DNA from: Anastrepha obliqua
Taxonomy: Eukaryota > Arthropoda > Insecta > Diptera > Tephritidae
Reading direction: 5' to 3'
DNA length: 64,000 nucleotides
NCBI RefSeq assembly: GCF_027943255.1
Contig: NC_072893.1
Location: forward strand, 43,298,001 to 43,362,000
The stretch's first letter is position 1. Every line of letters begins with the position of its first letter. The notes beneath the pieces were generated by a model. The model had not been told where the DNA came from. It saw only the letters and a list, made by a program, of their open reading frames with translations, and did no database searches. This document shows, piece after piece, positions 9,286 to 19,546 of the stretch. The position numbers and the translations under genes were made by a program.

Positions 9286-10599
9286 CAGGGTGGCTGATGA
9301 AAGCCGCTACCAAAAAAAAATTGAATAAGTTTTTTTCTTTTTAAGTTATCTGTTCCATTTTTGTTTTAATTTGCAGATTGATCTTTAAAATTTATTAAAA
9401 TGGATAACTGGGACACGCAAACAACAATTTGGATAGTCCGCCGCTATCACGCACTGGAGTGCGTAGTTTTGGTACAGAGAGAGTACAGGCGGATGTTTGG
9501 CGGCGATCCCCCGAGCAGATGGACCATAATGAGACTGGTGAATAGTTTTGATGAGCAAGGAACAGTCGCAAGAAGGCCTTATCATCGAAACCCACCAGTT
9601 CGGACGGAGGAAACGATCGCTGCTGTAGCTGCAGCTATACAAAGCAATCCAAGGGTTTCAACAAGAAGCTTATCTGCTCAACTTGGTGTCAGCCGACAGT
9701 CTTTGCAAACAATAATGCACAAAGATTTAGACTTATTTCCCTACAAAATTCAAATGGTTAACAAACTGAATGCAGCAGACTTGCCGATTCGCTTGGAATT
9801 TTGCCAGAAGATCCTGCAAATGGTGGAAGAAGACCAAAACATGTTAAACTGCCTTTTCATGTCTGATGAGGCCCATTTCGATTTAAACGGCAATGTGAAC
9901 AAACAAAATTGTCGAATATGGAGTACTTCTAACCCACAGATACTCCACGAGACGGAATTGCATCCTCTTCGCGTGACAGTGTGGTGTGCGGTTTCTTCAC
10001 GCTGTATTGTCGGGCCTTATTTTTTTGAAGAAAATGGTCACACCGTTACGGTTACTGGAGACCGTTATTTGAAAATGCTGAAAGAATTTTTCTATCCAGA
10101 ACTACGCCGAAAGAGAATTCCTTTCAACTCTGTGTGGTTTCAACAAGATGGGGCAACGTCTCACATAGCCCAGACTGTTATGACAGAGTTGCGACGAAAA
10201 TTTCCCAATAAACTGATTTCAAGAAACTCCGAATTTCGTTGGCCCCCCAGGTCGCCTGACCTTACTGCACCTGACTTTTTCTTGTGGGGTTTATGTAAAC
10301 AAGAAGTTTATAAAATAAAGCCAACAAATTTGGATGAACTAAAACAATCCATTCGGGAAACAATTGCGGCTATTCCTGTCGCAACTCTCAAAGCAGCAAT
10401 GAACAACTTTTTACTAAGATGCCGCACTTGTGTCAACGAGCATGGGGGCATTTAAATTCAATTATTTTTAAAACTAGTTAAGCTACATTTAATAAAATTT
10501 AATGACCTTCAACTTGAAAAAAAAAAATAAAAGAATTCCATACACTAAAAAAAAAGTTATTTGAGTTTCTTAATGTAGCAAAATTCATCAGCCACCCTG
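9286..10599 (+). mobile_element. Complete DD41D transposon (1,314 bp), possibly autonomous
   Basis: The ends are inverted repeats CAGGGTGGCTGATGAA (9286-9301) and its exact inverse ending at 10599, each flanked by TA (9284-9285, 10600-10601). About 100 bp of leader, one unbroken transposase frame (9400-10455) and about 140 bp of trailer with an AATAAAA signal near 10488 fill it. No insertion or stop interrupts it, unlike every other DD41D copy in the window. It lies less than 50 bp from the decayed element ending at 9247. Confidence 0.92.
9400..10455 (+). CDS. DD41D Tc1/mariner-type transposase, 351 aa, uninterrupted
   Basis: It would act in the nucleus, cutting the element out at its 16-bp ends and pasting it at TA. 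An N-terminal helix-turn-helix of the DUF4817 type covers about residues 10-60 and a second helix-turn-helix (RVSTRSLSAQLGVSRQSLQ) about 85-106. The RNase H-like catalytic core has Asp156 in SDEAHF, Asp250 in FQQDGATSH and Asp292 in LTAPDFFLWG. There are 41 residues between the second and third Asp, hence DD41D. The start at 9400 (AAAATGG) is the first ATG after the left end and gives the normal family length. All three catalytic residues are kept. Activity is inference. Homologous broken copies lie on both sides. Confidence 0.9.
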   Translation: MDNWDTQTTIWIVRRYHALECVVLVQREYRRMFGGDPPSRWTIMRLVNSFDEQGTVARRPYHRNPPVRTEETIAAVAAAIQSNPRVSTRSLSAQLGVSRQSLQTIMHKDLDLFPYKIQMVNKLNAADLPIRLEFCQKILQMVEEDQNMLNCLFMSDEAHFDLNGNVNKQNCRIWSTSNPQILHETELHPLRVTVWCAVSSRCIVGPYFFEENGHTVTVTGDRYLKMLKEFFYPELRRKRIPFNSVWFQQDGATSHIAQTVMTELRRKFPNKLISRNSEFRWPPRSPDLTAPDFFLWGLCKQEVYKIKPTNLDELKQSIRETIAAIPVATLKAAMNNFLLRCRTCVNEHGGI

Positions 10600-10601
10600 T
10601 A

Positions 10602-10975
10602 TGTATTAATAAAATAATCTTTCCGTTTACCGATTTAAAGCTGTTTCGCTTTATGTCAGCTTTTCAATTTCTCGACATTGCATTTCAATCTGCAATATGA
10701 CTATTTATAACTAAAGTGAATTTAATTTTTTTATTAACAGTGGCTTTTAAGCCGTACAACAGCGAACAAACTCCAGGCCAATACTTTTGCGAACAAATTA
10801 AAAAGTCAACGTCTGCTCGTCGAAAACGAAATGAGCTGAATGCTTGCGTCAGTAGCAGATAAGATGGCAATAACAAAATGTCAATCACGTCGAATGTATA
10901 TTACGTGGAATATAAGCATATAATTTTGTACTACACACACACATGGGCTTAAACACTACGCGGACGCAAAAGTAT
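10602..10975. other. No gene seen
   Basis: AT-rich sequence between the intact DD41D element and the next repeat. Only short, motif-free frames are present. Confidence 0.6.
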
Positions 10976-11065
10976 ATTAGGGCGGAGTCAAGTTTTTTTT
11001 TTGACATCGGTCCTGGCAGATCCGGATTCTACATAAAATTACACGAAAAATAGCCCATAAATTGG
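10976..11065. repeat. Terminal-repeat-like sequence, left copy of an inverted pair
   Basis: The stretch from TTAGGGCGGAGTCAAG, through CTGGCAGATCCGGATTCTAC, to CACGAAAAATAGCCCATAAA recurs in inverted orientation at 15000-15676, where another element splits it. It may be the left end of a 4.7-kb element or just one of two unrelated copies of the same repeat end. Confidence 0.5.
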
Positions 11066-11528
11066 CACTTGCAGAGGTGAGTTTTGCAAAGTCATTGGCA
11101 ATACATTTACACTTTTTACTAATACATTCACAAATCTTTTATTGTTTTCGTCAGTGTCTATGATTTCTTGAAGGCTGTAAATTTGGCAAATGGTTTGACG
11201 TAACTAGCCAATTCGGCACCCCTTCTTTGTAATTCGCGAAAGATTCGAAGTCAGAGCAAGCAATTCGTACGACACGACGCTCACAGTGTTTGCTTAAAAG
11301 TAAATTGTCTTTATAACAGTCTCGACGTTTAGTCTATGCAAATAATTTGTTTCCTTTTGCACAACAAATACGTAGTATTTTCAATAGCCTTCAAAGCATT
11401 GTCTGATGTAAGCCCAAGGTTGGAGCATAGATCTGTAGACAATTACGAGCCCCCTAACATTAAAAAAACTATCTTTAGTTAATACGAAGTTAATGTGAAG
11501 ATAAAAAGTAACTAAAGTAAAATGGATG
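11066..11528. other. No gene seen
   Basis: AT-rich, no open frame with a recognisable motif, no simple repeat array. Confidence 0.55.
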
Positions 11529-11529
11529 C

Positions 11530-11811
11530 AGCCGCCGTAGCGGCCACCGTGACTGCCATTCGGAATTCAGAGGGATCGTAGGGTCGAATCTTAGTGAAAT
11601 ACCAAAAATGAAAGTGACAAAGTTTTTTCTAATAGCGGCCGCCCCTCGGCAGGCAATGGCAAACCTCCGAGTATATTTCTGCCATGAAAAAGCTTCTAAT
11701 AAAAAAAATATCTGCCATTCGGAGTCGGCTTGTCCGTCCATTTGTGGAACAACAGCAAGACACACGCCACAAATAGGAGGAGGAGCTCGGCCAAACACCC
11801 AAAAAGGGTGA
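11530..11811 (+). repeat. tRNA-derived SINE, copy 1
   Basis: It begins with a tRNA-like head (GCCGCCGTAGC..., then GACTGCCATTCGGAATTCAG and a B-box-like GGGTCGAATCTTAG). It continues through the family's body: CTAATAGCGGCCGCCCCTC, GGCAATGGCAAACCTCCGAG, CATGAAAAAGCTTCTAATAA and GAGCTCGGCCAAACACCC. The A-box is damaged (TAGCGGCCACC for TAGCCGAATGG) and the (TA)n tail is missing. The open frames on both strands across it are shadows. Confidence 0.8.
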
Positions 11812-11910
11812 TATGAATGCTACTTTTTTAAATAAATTAATAACAAATTAATATAAATTTATGCTTGGACATTTTTGGGATGAGAAATTTATTTCACAAG
11901 TCTAACTTTG

Positions 11911-12559
11911 AAGTGAAACTTCTTAGGCGTCGATGAACAAGCGAGAATGGAGAATAAGATTTCAAGGCCAAGCAACGTTTTGGGTATTTTCGTTCTGCGA
12001 GAGAGAAAAAAGATGTAACGTGGAGGAAAAGAAGAGAGAGAGCTAAAACTTATATATATCTCTGATAATGTTAAGGCTATTTTTCCTGCAGGTTGGTTGG
12101 TTGGTTGTAGGAAATATATTTTTGGTACCTACTTTTTGGGGCGTTTTTAGGTCCCAATTTTTTTGGCGTTTTTTTGGTGCCTACTTTTTGGCGCTTATTT
12201 TCGTTTCCTGGCTAGTGCTTTTGCATACTATAAAGTGCTATCCATTCCGGTGTCGGATTTATTGGTATTGCCTTGCGGTAATTTGTGCCGTTGCTGCGAT
12301 CCTGGAATCGCTGCGTTTGTGCGGGTGATAAACGCTCGGAGTAGTGCGCATTGTAACTACGGTTTGTGTCCGGCGTTTACCTACACCGGTCGACCCTTCT
12401 CCGTTTTTTGTAAATTTTGTCTATTTGTATTCTCTGCAAATGTTGTGAATTTATTTAGATATATATTCTTTCTCTCTCTCTCTCCCTCGGGTCTCTCCCT
12501 CTTTCTTTGTCTGCCTTGAAAGCTTGACTTCTGTTATGTGTGCAACGCTACACTCACTT
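11911..12559 (+). repeat. Dispersed repeat, 649 bp, copy 1
   Basis: It shares its whole length with the minus-strand copy at 48595-49270. Both start with AAGTGAAACT(T/C)CTTAGGCG and end in a C-rich TCTCTCC tract followed by CTACAC(T/G)CACTT, so the terminal AAGTG and CACTT are inverse of each other. The interior has GTGCCTACTTTTTGGCGC modules. One frame is open through about 70 codons in both copies but has no known motif. I cannot tell whether this is a solo LTR or a non-autonomous DNA element; no clear target duplication is visible. Confidence 0.7.
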
Positions 12560-12574
12560 TTTTTATTTAAAGAA

Positions 12575-13440
12575 CCACAAAATTAAGTTAGGTTAGGTTG
12601 AAGCGGTTGCCCAGTAGGACACACTCATAGACCATTGTGATGCCGCGAGGGGAGCTTGTCCTATCGCTCCTAAAACCAGTGTGTGTTTTTCAAAAATGAA
12701 TATCTGATTTCTGCAGCACTGAGATCTTCTAATTCATTAAAAAATTGTCTACCTAGAATAGTAATAGTAGAATAGTAATAGTAATAGTAATAGTAATAGT
12801 AACGTTTGGATAAAGCAGGACCTCCAGAAGGTGCGAGATCGCCTCTTCCTCTTTCTCATCTAGACAGCTTCTGCAGACGTCATGTGTTCCGCTATAACTA
12901 AGATCGTAGGTCTGCTACGACTGTGGTTATTTTGGTTTAGAAGAGATTCTGTGTGCTTATTATTAAGAGTCGGCTACAATTGAGCGGCACTTCTAGGCTT
13001 CCTTGGAGGATGTCGACTGCTTTGTGAGGGATTTTCTCGCCACCTGACTATCAATGGAAATGTAGATTTTATCTCCAGGTGTTGCATCACACTGGCGTTC
13101 GTTATTGCCATCAGTTCAGCCTGAAAGATACAACAGTAGCTGGGAAGCCGAGAACTGAAGGAGATCTTCAGTTGTTCGGAATATAAACCTCTTCCCACCC
13201 TGCTCTCGAGTTTTGAGGTATCTGTGTATACATGGATGGACTCGCCCTGTCTAATCTCGTGCCGTTCCCACTCTTCCCTCTCTTCCCTTTAGGGTAGGAC
13301 TGTCTTGAAAGTTGTAATGGGAAGTGTAAACGGAAGTGCATAGCCCACCAGTTCGGTAGGCTCCGAAATGGCAGCCAGGATTTTACTGTGACCGCAGTCC
13401 GTGTTTGACCACTTACTCAAAGTGTTCAACCTTATTGGCG
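12575..13440 (-). pseudogene. I/R1-type retrotransposon, RNase H remnant and 3' tail
   Basis: Minus-strand reading gives GHSKILAAISEPTELVGYAL, then HVYTDTSKLESRVGRGLYSE and FSSRLPSYCCIFQAELMAI: the start of the RNase H domain with its first acidic residues. After a gap come the 3' untranslated part and a terminal AACCTAACCT run at about 12590. An (AATAGT)n patch at 12765-12800 lies within it. It has frameshifts and lacks the RT core. Confidence 0.65.
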
Positions 13441-13651
13441 CACTGGGCGCGTTGTTGATGTTCACACCCTTCTCAAGGGCATTCCACCATAGTAGAGAAT
13501 TGGGCTAACCACTGGTGAGCAGAGCCAGTGTATGATGGCGGGAAAACGTAAATTATTGTATCTTGTGTGGCTTTTGTTGTCTCGCTACTGTAAAGAAGCA
13601 CTGTTTTTACAGGAGCGTTACAAATTTTCAATTTAGTCTTTCGATTGATTG

Positions 13652-13978
13652 TGGGCTTTTCAATAAGGGCGGGTAGATGTTGAAATGGAATAAAATGGCG
13701 TTTGCTGTGTGGCACGTAGCGCCGTTTTGCTGGAACCATATGTCGTCTAGGTCCATATGGTTCAATATGGGTCATAAGAAATTGGAATGCGCGCAACGTT
13801 TGCGTTAATGAACACTCATTTTGATAATAAAGTTTTATCATTTGAACGTGCTGTGTAACTTGCCATGATGATTTGGCATAAACAACTGAATAATAAACAA
13901 AAGATTTTTCAGATGTCACCAAAACAAAATGGCTGCCACAGGGCGCCAAAATTGACCCGCGCCAATTGAAAAACCCTT
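13652..13978 (-). mobile_element. Short deleted DD41D element (about 330 bp)
   Basis: Inverted ends: AAGGGTTTTTCAATTGG (as reverse complement, ending at 13978 with TA outside) and GGGCTTTTCAATAAGGG at about 13652. The minus strand keeps an N-terminal piece (WQVTQHVQMIKLYYQNECS) fused to the second-Asp region, which reads WFQQNGATCHTANA in the matching frame. The catalytic Asp of QQDGA is therefore Asn. The first catalytic Asp and the C-terminus are deleted. The long minus-strand frame at 13473-14033 runs straight through its edges and is not a gene. Confidence 0.65.
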
Positions 13979-14178
13979 TATATTTGCGAAAGAGAAGAGT
14001 CGTCCGCGTAGGCGAAGTTTTCGAGCTTCTCATTTAGTTTCCATTGTTTATTACTTTTGGGGAAATCGCACCTTTCGAATCGAGAGAGACAAAAAATTAA
14101 AGCGGAGAGACAGCGAAGCACTGCTTAACACCGGAAACTGTCTGAATAAGTTGGCTTAACTGTTCGACGTGTTGTACC

Positions 14179-14656
14179 CTACTCGTGGCTCCATTGTAGG
14201 AGCTTTGGGATACCGCAAACCTCAACTGCGACCCGTATTGCGTCTCTCCTAAGCGCATCAAATGCTTTCATATAATCGATAAAGTTCATGTATAGCATTG
14301 CGTTGAGCTCGGCAGTTTGTTTGATAATGATGCGAGTGACTACGACAAAAGCCGGCTTGAGTTTTTTGCAATAGTGCCAACAGTGATATTCCACGCCAGT
14401 TGGAACGTTTCTGTTTGTTACCTGTTTTAGGGATCTTTACAATTATCGATTTCTTGCACTCTGTTGGAAGGTTTTTCTCCTCCCAAATTCGTTGAAATAG
14501 TGGAAGGAGTGTATCAGCCCCACTCTGAGGGTACACTCTAAGAAGTATGCCGGGAATTCCAACAATTCCGGAGGCTTGGCCTGGTTTTGATAGTTGAATA
14601 GCAGCATATATTTCAGGGCAGTTGAAGCTGATGTGCTCTTCTTTGATGTTTTCCAC
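14179..14656 (-). pseudogene. RTE-type reverse transcriptase, N-terminal palm fragment
   Basis: Minus strand: EIYAAIQLSKPGQASGIVG (family: KPGKASGIDGIPAE), LPLFQRIWEEKNLPTECKKS, then KTGNKQKRSNWRGISLLALL, the motif NWRGI(S/T)LL typical of RTE-like LINEs. In the next frame come RIIIKQTAELN and YMNFIDYMKAFDALRR (the RT box with catalytic Asp, FIDYMKAFD). The YADD box and everything after it is missing. Frameshift near 14350. Truncated dead copy. Confidence 0.75.
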
Positions 14657-14789
14657 GCATGAAGGTATCTACAGTTTTACACCGCCTCCTAATAGCTGAT
14701 GGTTTTTATAAAGGCGTTTTTTCTTAGCAGTAATACAATAGGAATTTGCCGAGCAGCGACCACTATTAGAAATTATTTCTTCTAACAAT

Positions 14790-14871
14790 TGGTGTTTCGT
14801 GCCGGGTTTTTCAAACCTGTGCACTTTAGAGTGGTAGCCATGCACCAACCCATTCGGCTTTGGCAGCCACC
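14790..14871 (-). repeat. SINE head remnant
   Basis: As reverse complement it reads GTGGCTGCCAAAGCCGAATG, GGTTGGTGCATGGCTACCAC and further on AGGTTTGAAAAACC, matching the tRNA-like head of the window's SINE family with substitutions. The body is absent. The rest of 14657-15096 shows no gene. Confidence 0.55.
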
Positions 14872-14999
14872 GTCTTTATAACACTTTTGTAATAATATTG
14901 AGTGCACATTTTCCCTTGGTATGAAAACAGCGTGGACCTGGTGGAAAGTAAACTGGAAATACCTCCGCTCGTGAAGGATTAAAAATAGCTTCTTTCAAA

Positions 15000-15676
15000 A
15001 TTTGCAGAGCTTGCAATTGATTTTAGAGCTATGGTCTATTAGACTTTTTTCTTTGAATCTTATGTAGAATCCGAATCTGCTAGGAAAAATATAATAAAGG
15101 GTTTTCCAATAAGAGGAGTTATTTTGATATTCAAAGAATATAAATGATCGGATGCTTCTTTCATTATAAGGACGAAGGTTTGCCGTTAATAGTGGAAAAT
15201 AACATCAGGCAAATGACCACCACGACCACGCTTACAGGACAATATCCTTTTCATGACATTTTCCATAACCAAATTGCAAAGTGGCTGCCCTATGTCCTCG
15301 ATAGCCTCACGAATTCCATCTTTGAGGTCTTGAATCGACCCTGGGCTGTTGGCGTAGACCTTCTCTTTTACGGGGTCCTCAAGAAAAAAGTCACAAGGTG
15401 TTAACTCACAAGATCTCAGTGGCCAATTGTGATCACCTCTTAGAGAATAACACGGTCCGGAAACTTTTCTCGTAAAAGATGAATGGTTTTGTTGCTTGTG
15501 TGGCACGTAGCGCCGTCTTGTTGAAAATAAACGTTGTCCAGATCAATACCATCCAATTCCGACCATAAAAAATCGTTAATCATCTCTCGATAGTGCATAA
15601 TAACACCTGTTATTGGAAAACCCTTTATAATAAAATATGTAAATAATAAAATTTCATATAAATTGACCCGCCCTAA
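15000..15676. repeat. Terminal-repeat-like sequence, right copy, split by a DD41D element
   Basis: Read as reverse complement and skipping 15097-15625, it runs from TTAGGGCGGGTCAATTTA (ending at about 15676) through CCTAGCAGATTCGGATTCTA and CATAAGATTCAAAGAAAAAA. That matches 10976-11065 in the same order. Confidence 0.5.
15097..15625 (-). mobile_element. Deleted DD41D element (529 bp)
   Basis: The ends AAGGGTTTTCCAATAA (15097) and its inverse (ending at 15625) lie between TA dinucleotides at 15095-15096 and 15626-15627. The minus strand keeps the second-Asp motif (YFQQDGATCHTSNKT, in the frame next to the long one) and then WPLRSCELTPCDFFLEDPVK, VYANSPGSIQDLKDGI and GRGGHLPDVIFHY to a stop near 15186. 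The N-terminus and first catalytic Asp are deleted, so it could only move with a transposase supplied in trans. Confidence 0.8.
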
Positions 15677-15677
15677 T

Positions 15678-17215
15678 GTACATGCTTACACACACTCATA
15701 TACCAATATAAATATGTAACCTTCATTTTTTTTTTTTTTTTAATTTTTTTGCATGCCAGCAGCTCGCTGCTCTTTAGCTAAAGAATAATGGAATGTGTGA
15801 CATATCCGATGTAATTTTCAAACTGAAGCGAAAAAAAAAAAATCTTCAGAAATTCACAAACGAAAGTTCAACAACTTTAGACAAAATCCGAGCGCCAAAA
15901 CAGCATAAAGACTTTAATATTTCTCGCAAATCCAACAGAAAGCTGCGTACAAAATTAAACGCGGAACTAACAAATTTGAAAGCATAAAGACAAGCCAGAA
16001 ACAGCAGCTGCGTGTGGCGGAGTATGGCGGAAAACGAATTTCGAACTCAACGATATGTTAAATGTCTAATGAGAAACGAAACTAAGCAGATGACTGCTCA
16101 CATTTGGCGCTATTACCGAGGGGGTTGGGATTGTGCGCTCGCAGAAATTCTACCACACATACCTTCATACACATCCGCCAAAAGCTTTCAACTGTGATTT
16201 TGTTGAAATAAATGGCAAAACCTTCTTCGCTTTTGATGTCTGCCTACCAATTTCCTGTGTATGTACAAGTATAACGTAAACATGTTGGCTTTCCACAGGA
16301 TCTACCGCATCCTCCAGATTACTTTCGCTTGTTTTTTTGCGTTTTTTTTTGGTTGAAGGAAGCGAAACGTGAAGCTTTTTATGGTTGTGTCGCCAAATGG
16401 TCGCCCCTTACTTTGAGTATGAAATGGGTTTGGTGGCGCACAGTAAGAAGGTCAAATAATGTGAATCCGGAATTAAAGACAGAACGTCGATGTGTAATGA
16501 GTTTTAAAGTAAGAAGGAAGAAGTGGAAAAAATGAATGTTGATGTGTGGAAATTGTATGTAACTGGGAATGGGGCGCCCAAATTTACTCTTACAAAGAAT
16601 GACATCCTTGATGTGCTGCTTGGGATTTGAGTTAAGTATGTGGAGGGAATTTACAACGCCCCTGTTAGTGTTGTTCTTACTTCATCTTTTGAGGCATTCT
16701 CAAATATTCCACATCTGCATTCGTGATTGGGAAAGTAGCATTGTTTTCTGTGGCAAACTTTAAATCACAAAAACGCGCAGCAGATAAGAAGCTCTTGAAG
16801 ATATAGTGACAAAATAAAGCACAGACCCTATAGCGCGAATCACTTAGCTAAAGAACAAGTTGCAAGCCAGCACACGAAATGTGACAATTAAGTTCCGGGA
16901 GTTTGTCTATAAAAAACAAGCAAATCAGGATATAGTAATTTGAAGGTAGCTTCACTACTTCGTCTTGACCGACATTGCCCAAATTTTACATAAACTGAGG
17001 TTTTGAATTTTTGCTTTTTCTTTCATAATCTTTGGCAGAAGTAAGAAAGTGGCCGGTTATTTCAAATAAAAAGTTGTAAAAAATAACGTGTCGAATCAGC
17101 GAGAACAACTTTGTTCTAAAATTGAATATGAACTAGAAGATCAGCGAAGTATTACACTGTTTGATCCACGTAACAAGTGCATTTACTTTTATCATTATTT
17201 AGTAAGATGAGTATT
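15678..17215. other. No gene seen
   Basis: AT-rich with poly-T and poly-A runs near 15730 and 15830. The open frames at 15793, 16012, 16329 and 16569 have no recognisable domains. A weak match to a mariner end (ACAATTAAGTTCCGGGAGTT, about 16885) resembles the end-like sequence at 46738. Confidence 0.5.
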
Positions 17216-17783
17216 TACTTCTATCATTACACCGCGTTACACACATTCTGTCCTATGAACCAAATATACTTTTTCGGAAAGGGGTTAAAAAATAAAAATC
17301 ACGTGTCCAGCCGAAAGCCTCCGTTGCTAGCGCTGCGTTATCTTTTTGTTTATTTAGCAATTCTATTGTTATTTAAGCTTTTAAAAATAAAAATAAATAA
17401 AATAAAAATCACGTGTATTGGCGATTTTCATGTACACGTCACAATTTTTTTTTTTGTATTTTATAATTTTAAACGAGCAATTCTTGTATGTATATCTGTA
17501 TAGCCACACGATCTCAGGATTAGCTTAACGGAATTGAATGAAATTGGGCACACAGATAGTGTATCACATTTCTAGACTTTTCACCTAGGTGTTGCCACTG
17601 ACAATGTTTCACCGGGTTGCCACCTGTTCGAAATTAAAAAAAAAATTGCATGAGATATGCCGATGTGGGTATCAAAAGAAAGGTATTTCACTCCGCATTA
17701 CAATAGAGATATAAAAACTCGATTTTTTTTATTAATTTTATTATATTAAAATTAAAAATTGTTTCATTAAAATTTTAATGCTT

Positions 17784-19546
17784 TTAAAGAAACTTAGGCC
17801 TTTTATTTTTGCGTTTGTAAGCATTTGTGTCAGTATCGCGACAAATAGACCAACAGTATTCGCCAAGCATATGCGTAATGTCTTGTCCTTTAAATCGCTT
17901 TTCAATAGCCGCTATGTCCTGATGGAACCTTTCGCCATGTTCATCGCTACAAGCTCCTAAATGACCAGGGAAACAATCTAAATGATTGTGAAGGAAATGG
18001 ATCTTTAGCGACATTAATATGCCCATTTTGCCATATGCCGAAATCATTTCTGCAACAATATTTTTACAATCGTCAGCTCGTTTGTTGCCAACAAACTGCT
18101 CAATAACGGCAACTGTGCCTTTCCATGCACGTTGTTTGATAGCATTCAATTTTGATGAAAATTTATAACTTGCAACTATTTTTTTTTTCTGCGGACCACT
18201 GAAAACACCTTAAATTATATACATCATTAAAAAAATAAAGTTACTAAAAGCCTTCGTAAAAAAAATACCTGCATAAATCTTTGCGCCGCTCAGTTTCGGA
18301 AAAATATTGCGCAAACTTGCAATCGCCCCGCCCTCACGAACCAGTTTTTTAACAAAATTTGATACGACACCGAGCTTAATGTGTAGTGATGGCAAAATGA
18401 TTTGAGATGGCTGCACTAATGGTAGATTTTCTATACTTTCTACGCCTACTTTGTAGCATGTTCGCGGCTTCCACTTAAATTCAGTGTAATGCTGATCTCT
18501 TTTGCGACCTTCCCATGTACACAAAAAGCACTGGTGGGTTGGAAATCCACGCTTGACACCCATGAGTAATCCGACCACTATTAGATCGCAGCATATTTTC
18601 CAATTATGCTCTTGGTAGTTTATCAGCTGTAATATTAATTCCATGCCTTCGTATGTTTCTTTGAGGTTGGTGGCATATTCGATCGGGACAGCTGGATGTT
18701 TGTTACCGATATGAAGCAGCACTACTTTAAGGCTGTTGACCGATGCATCGATGAAAAGTCGCCACTCCTCTGAAATATGAGGGTAACCAATTTTTTCAAA
18801 CATCGAATCAATATCACAACAATAAGCCAGGTTTTTTTCCCGATCTTCGTGCAATTTAAAAAATTCGTCATATAGAATACTGCTAAGTCGATCACGAGCA
18901 GCTGTTATTTTAAAATCAGCCGCCACTATATTCCACTGCTTAAAGCGTGATGCAAAGAGTTCGGCTGTTCTCTTTGACAAATTTCCTTCTCGTACAAGGT
19001 CATTGAAGTCGGCTTGCGTTACTAAATGCGGCACTGCAGTCCCAAGTTCACTGGGTGTTGGCACAAATTCCGATACTTCTGGTTCCCCGCATCTCGCATT
19101 CGATGCAAGAAATGTTGATAGCATTGTTGGTGCTATTGTTGGTTCTCCATCGCTTAATTCGGGAACATCATCAAAAATCTCCATTGAAGCCGCTATACGT
19201 TCTTCTGGTGAGTACATGAGCGTAGCGAATTTTGTTGCGGCGAAAGTATTGGTACCCTTTAGTTTGTAGTTTGAGTAAAAGTTACGCAAAAGTAGCACAG
19301 TTCACTGCAGTTCTCCGTACGTGGTAGCCAAATTGTTGGTACAGAGTACTTTATTGTAAACTTGCATAAATTTCTATAGCAATAGTCGCACACGACTTCC
19401 GGAGTATACCACAAGTAAGGAACATAAGCAGTCTTGAATATTTTCTGAAACGAATTAACCACTGTTTTAGTAATATTTTTAAAATTTTTACTTAGTGCGA
19501 ATAAGCCACAAACGTAACAAAAGTTATTTCGAGTCGGGCACTGCAT
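17784..19546 (-). pseudogene. Transposase-like gene of an arthropod-wide family, one intron, one frameshift
   Basis: The likely start is the Met at about 19546 (MQCPTRNNFCYVCGLFAL). The N-terminus is Cys-rich (C-x2-C pairs: CYVC, CDYC, CYFC), like a zinc-binding DNA-recognition domain. After a one-base frameshift near 19270 it runs NYKLKGTNTFAATKF, then WRLFIDASVNSLKVVLLHIG, HQCFLCTWEGRKR, LPSLHIKLGVVSNFVKKL. After an intron at 18209-18268 it reads VFSGPQKKK, HFLHNHLDCFPGHLGACSDE and HGERFHQDIAAIEKRF to a stop at 17784. The HFLHxHLDxFPxxLGxxSDEHGERFHQDI block recurs in many arthropod proteins usually called uncharacterised. Its location between inverted repeats makes a transposase likely. Only the single frameshift prevents a full product. 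Confidence 0.75.
18209..18268 (-). other. Predicted 60-bp intron
   Basis: On the minus strand the donor GCAG|GTATTTTTTT and acceptor AATTTAAG|GTGTTTTCAG bound a 60-base AT-rich insert. Removing it joins KLSGAKIYAG to VFSGPQKKK in one frame and restores the family pattern (KI.EGIFVGPQ). The length is typical of short fly introns. Confidence 0.7.

Noticed and set aside
11490..11811. Open frames on both strands of about 70-100 codons
   Set aside because: They translate a SINE; the same frames appear, with stops, in the other copies.
13473..14033. 186-codon minus-strand open frame
   Set aside because: It runs through both ends of a deleted DD41D element (13652-13978), and the recognisable transposase motif lies in another frame.
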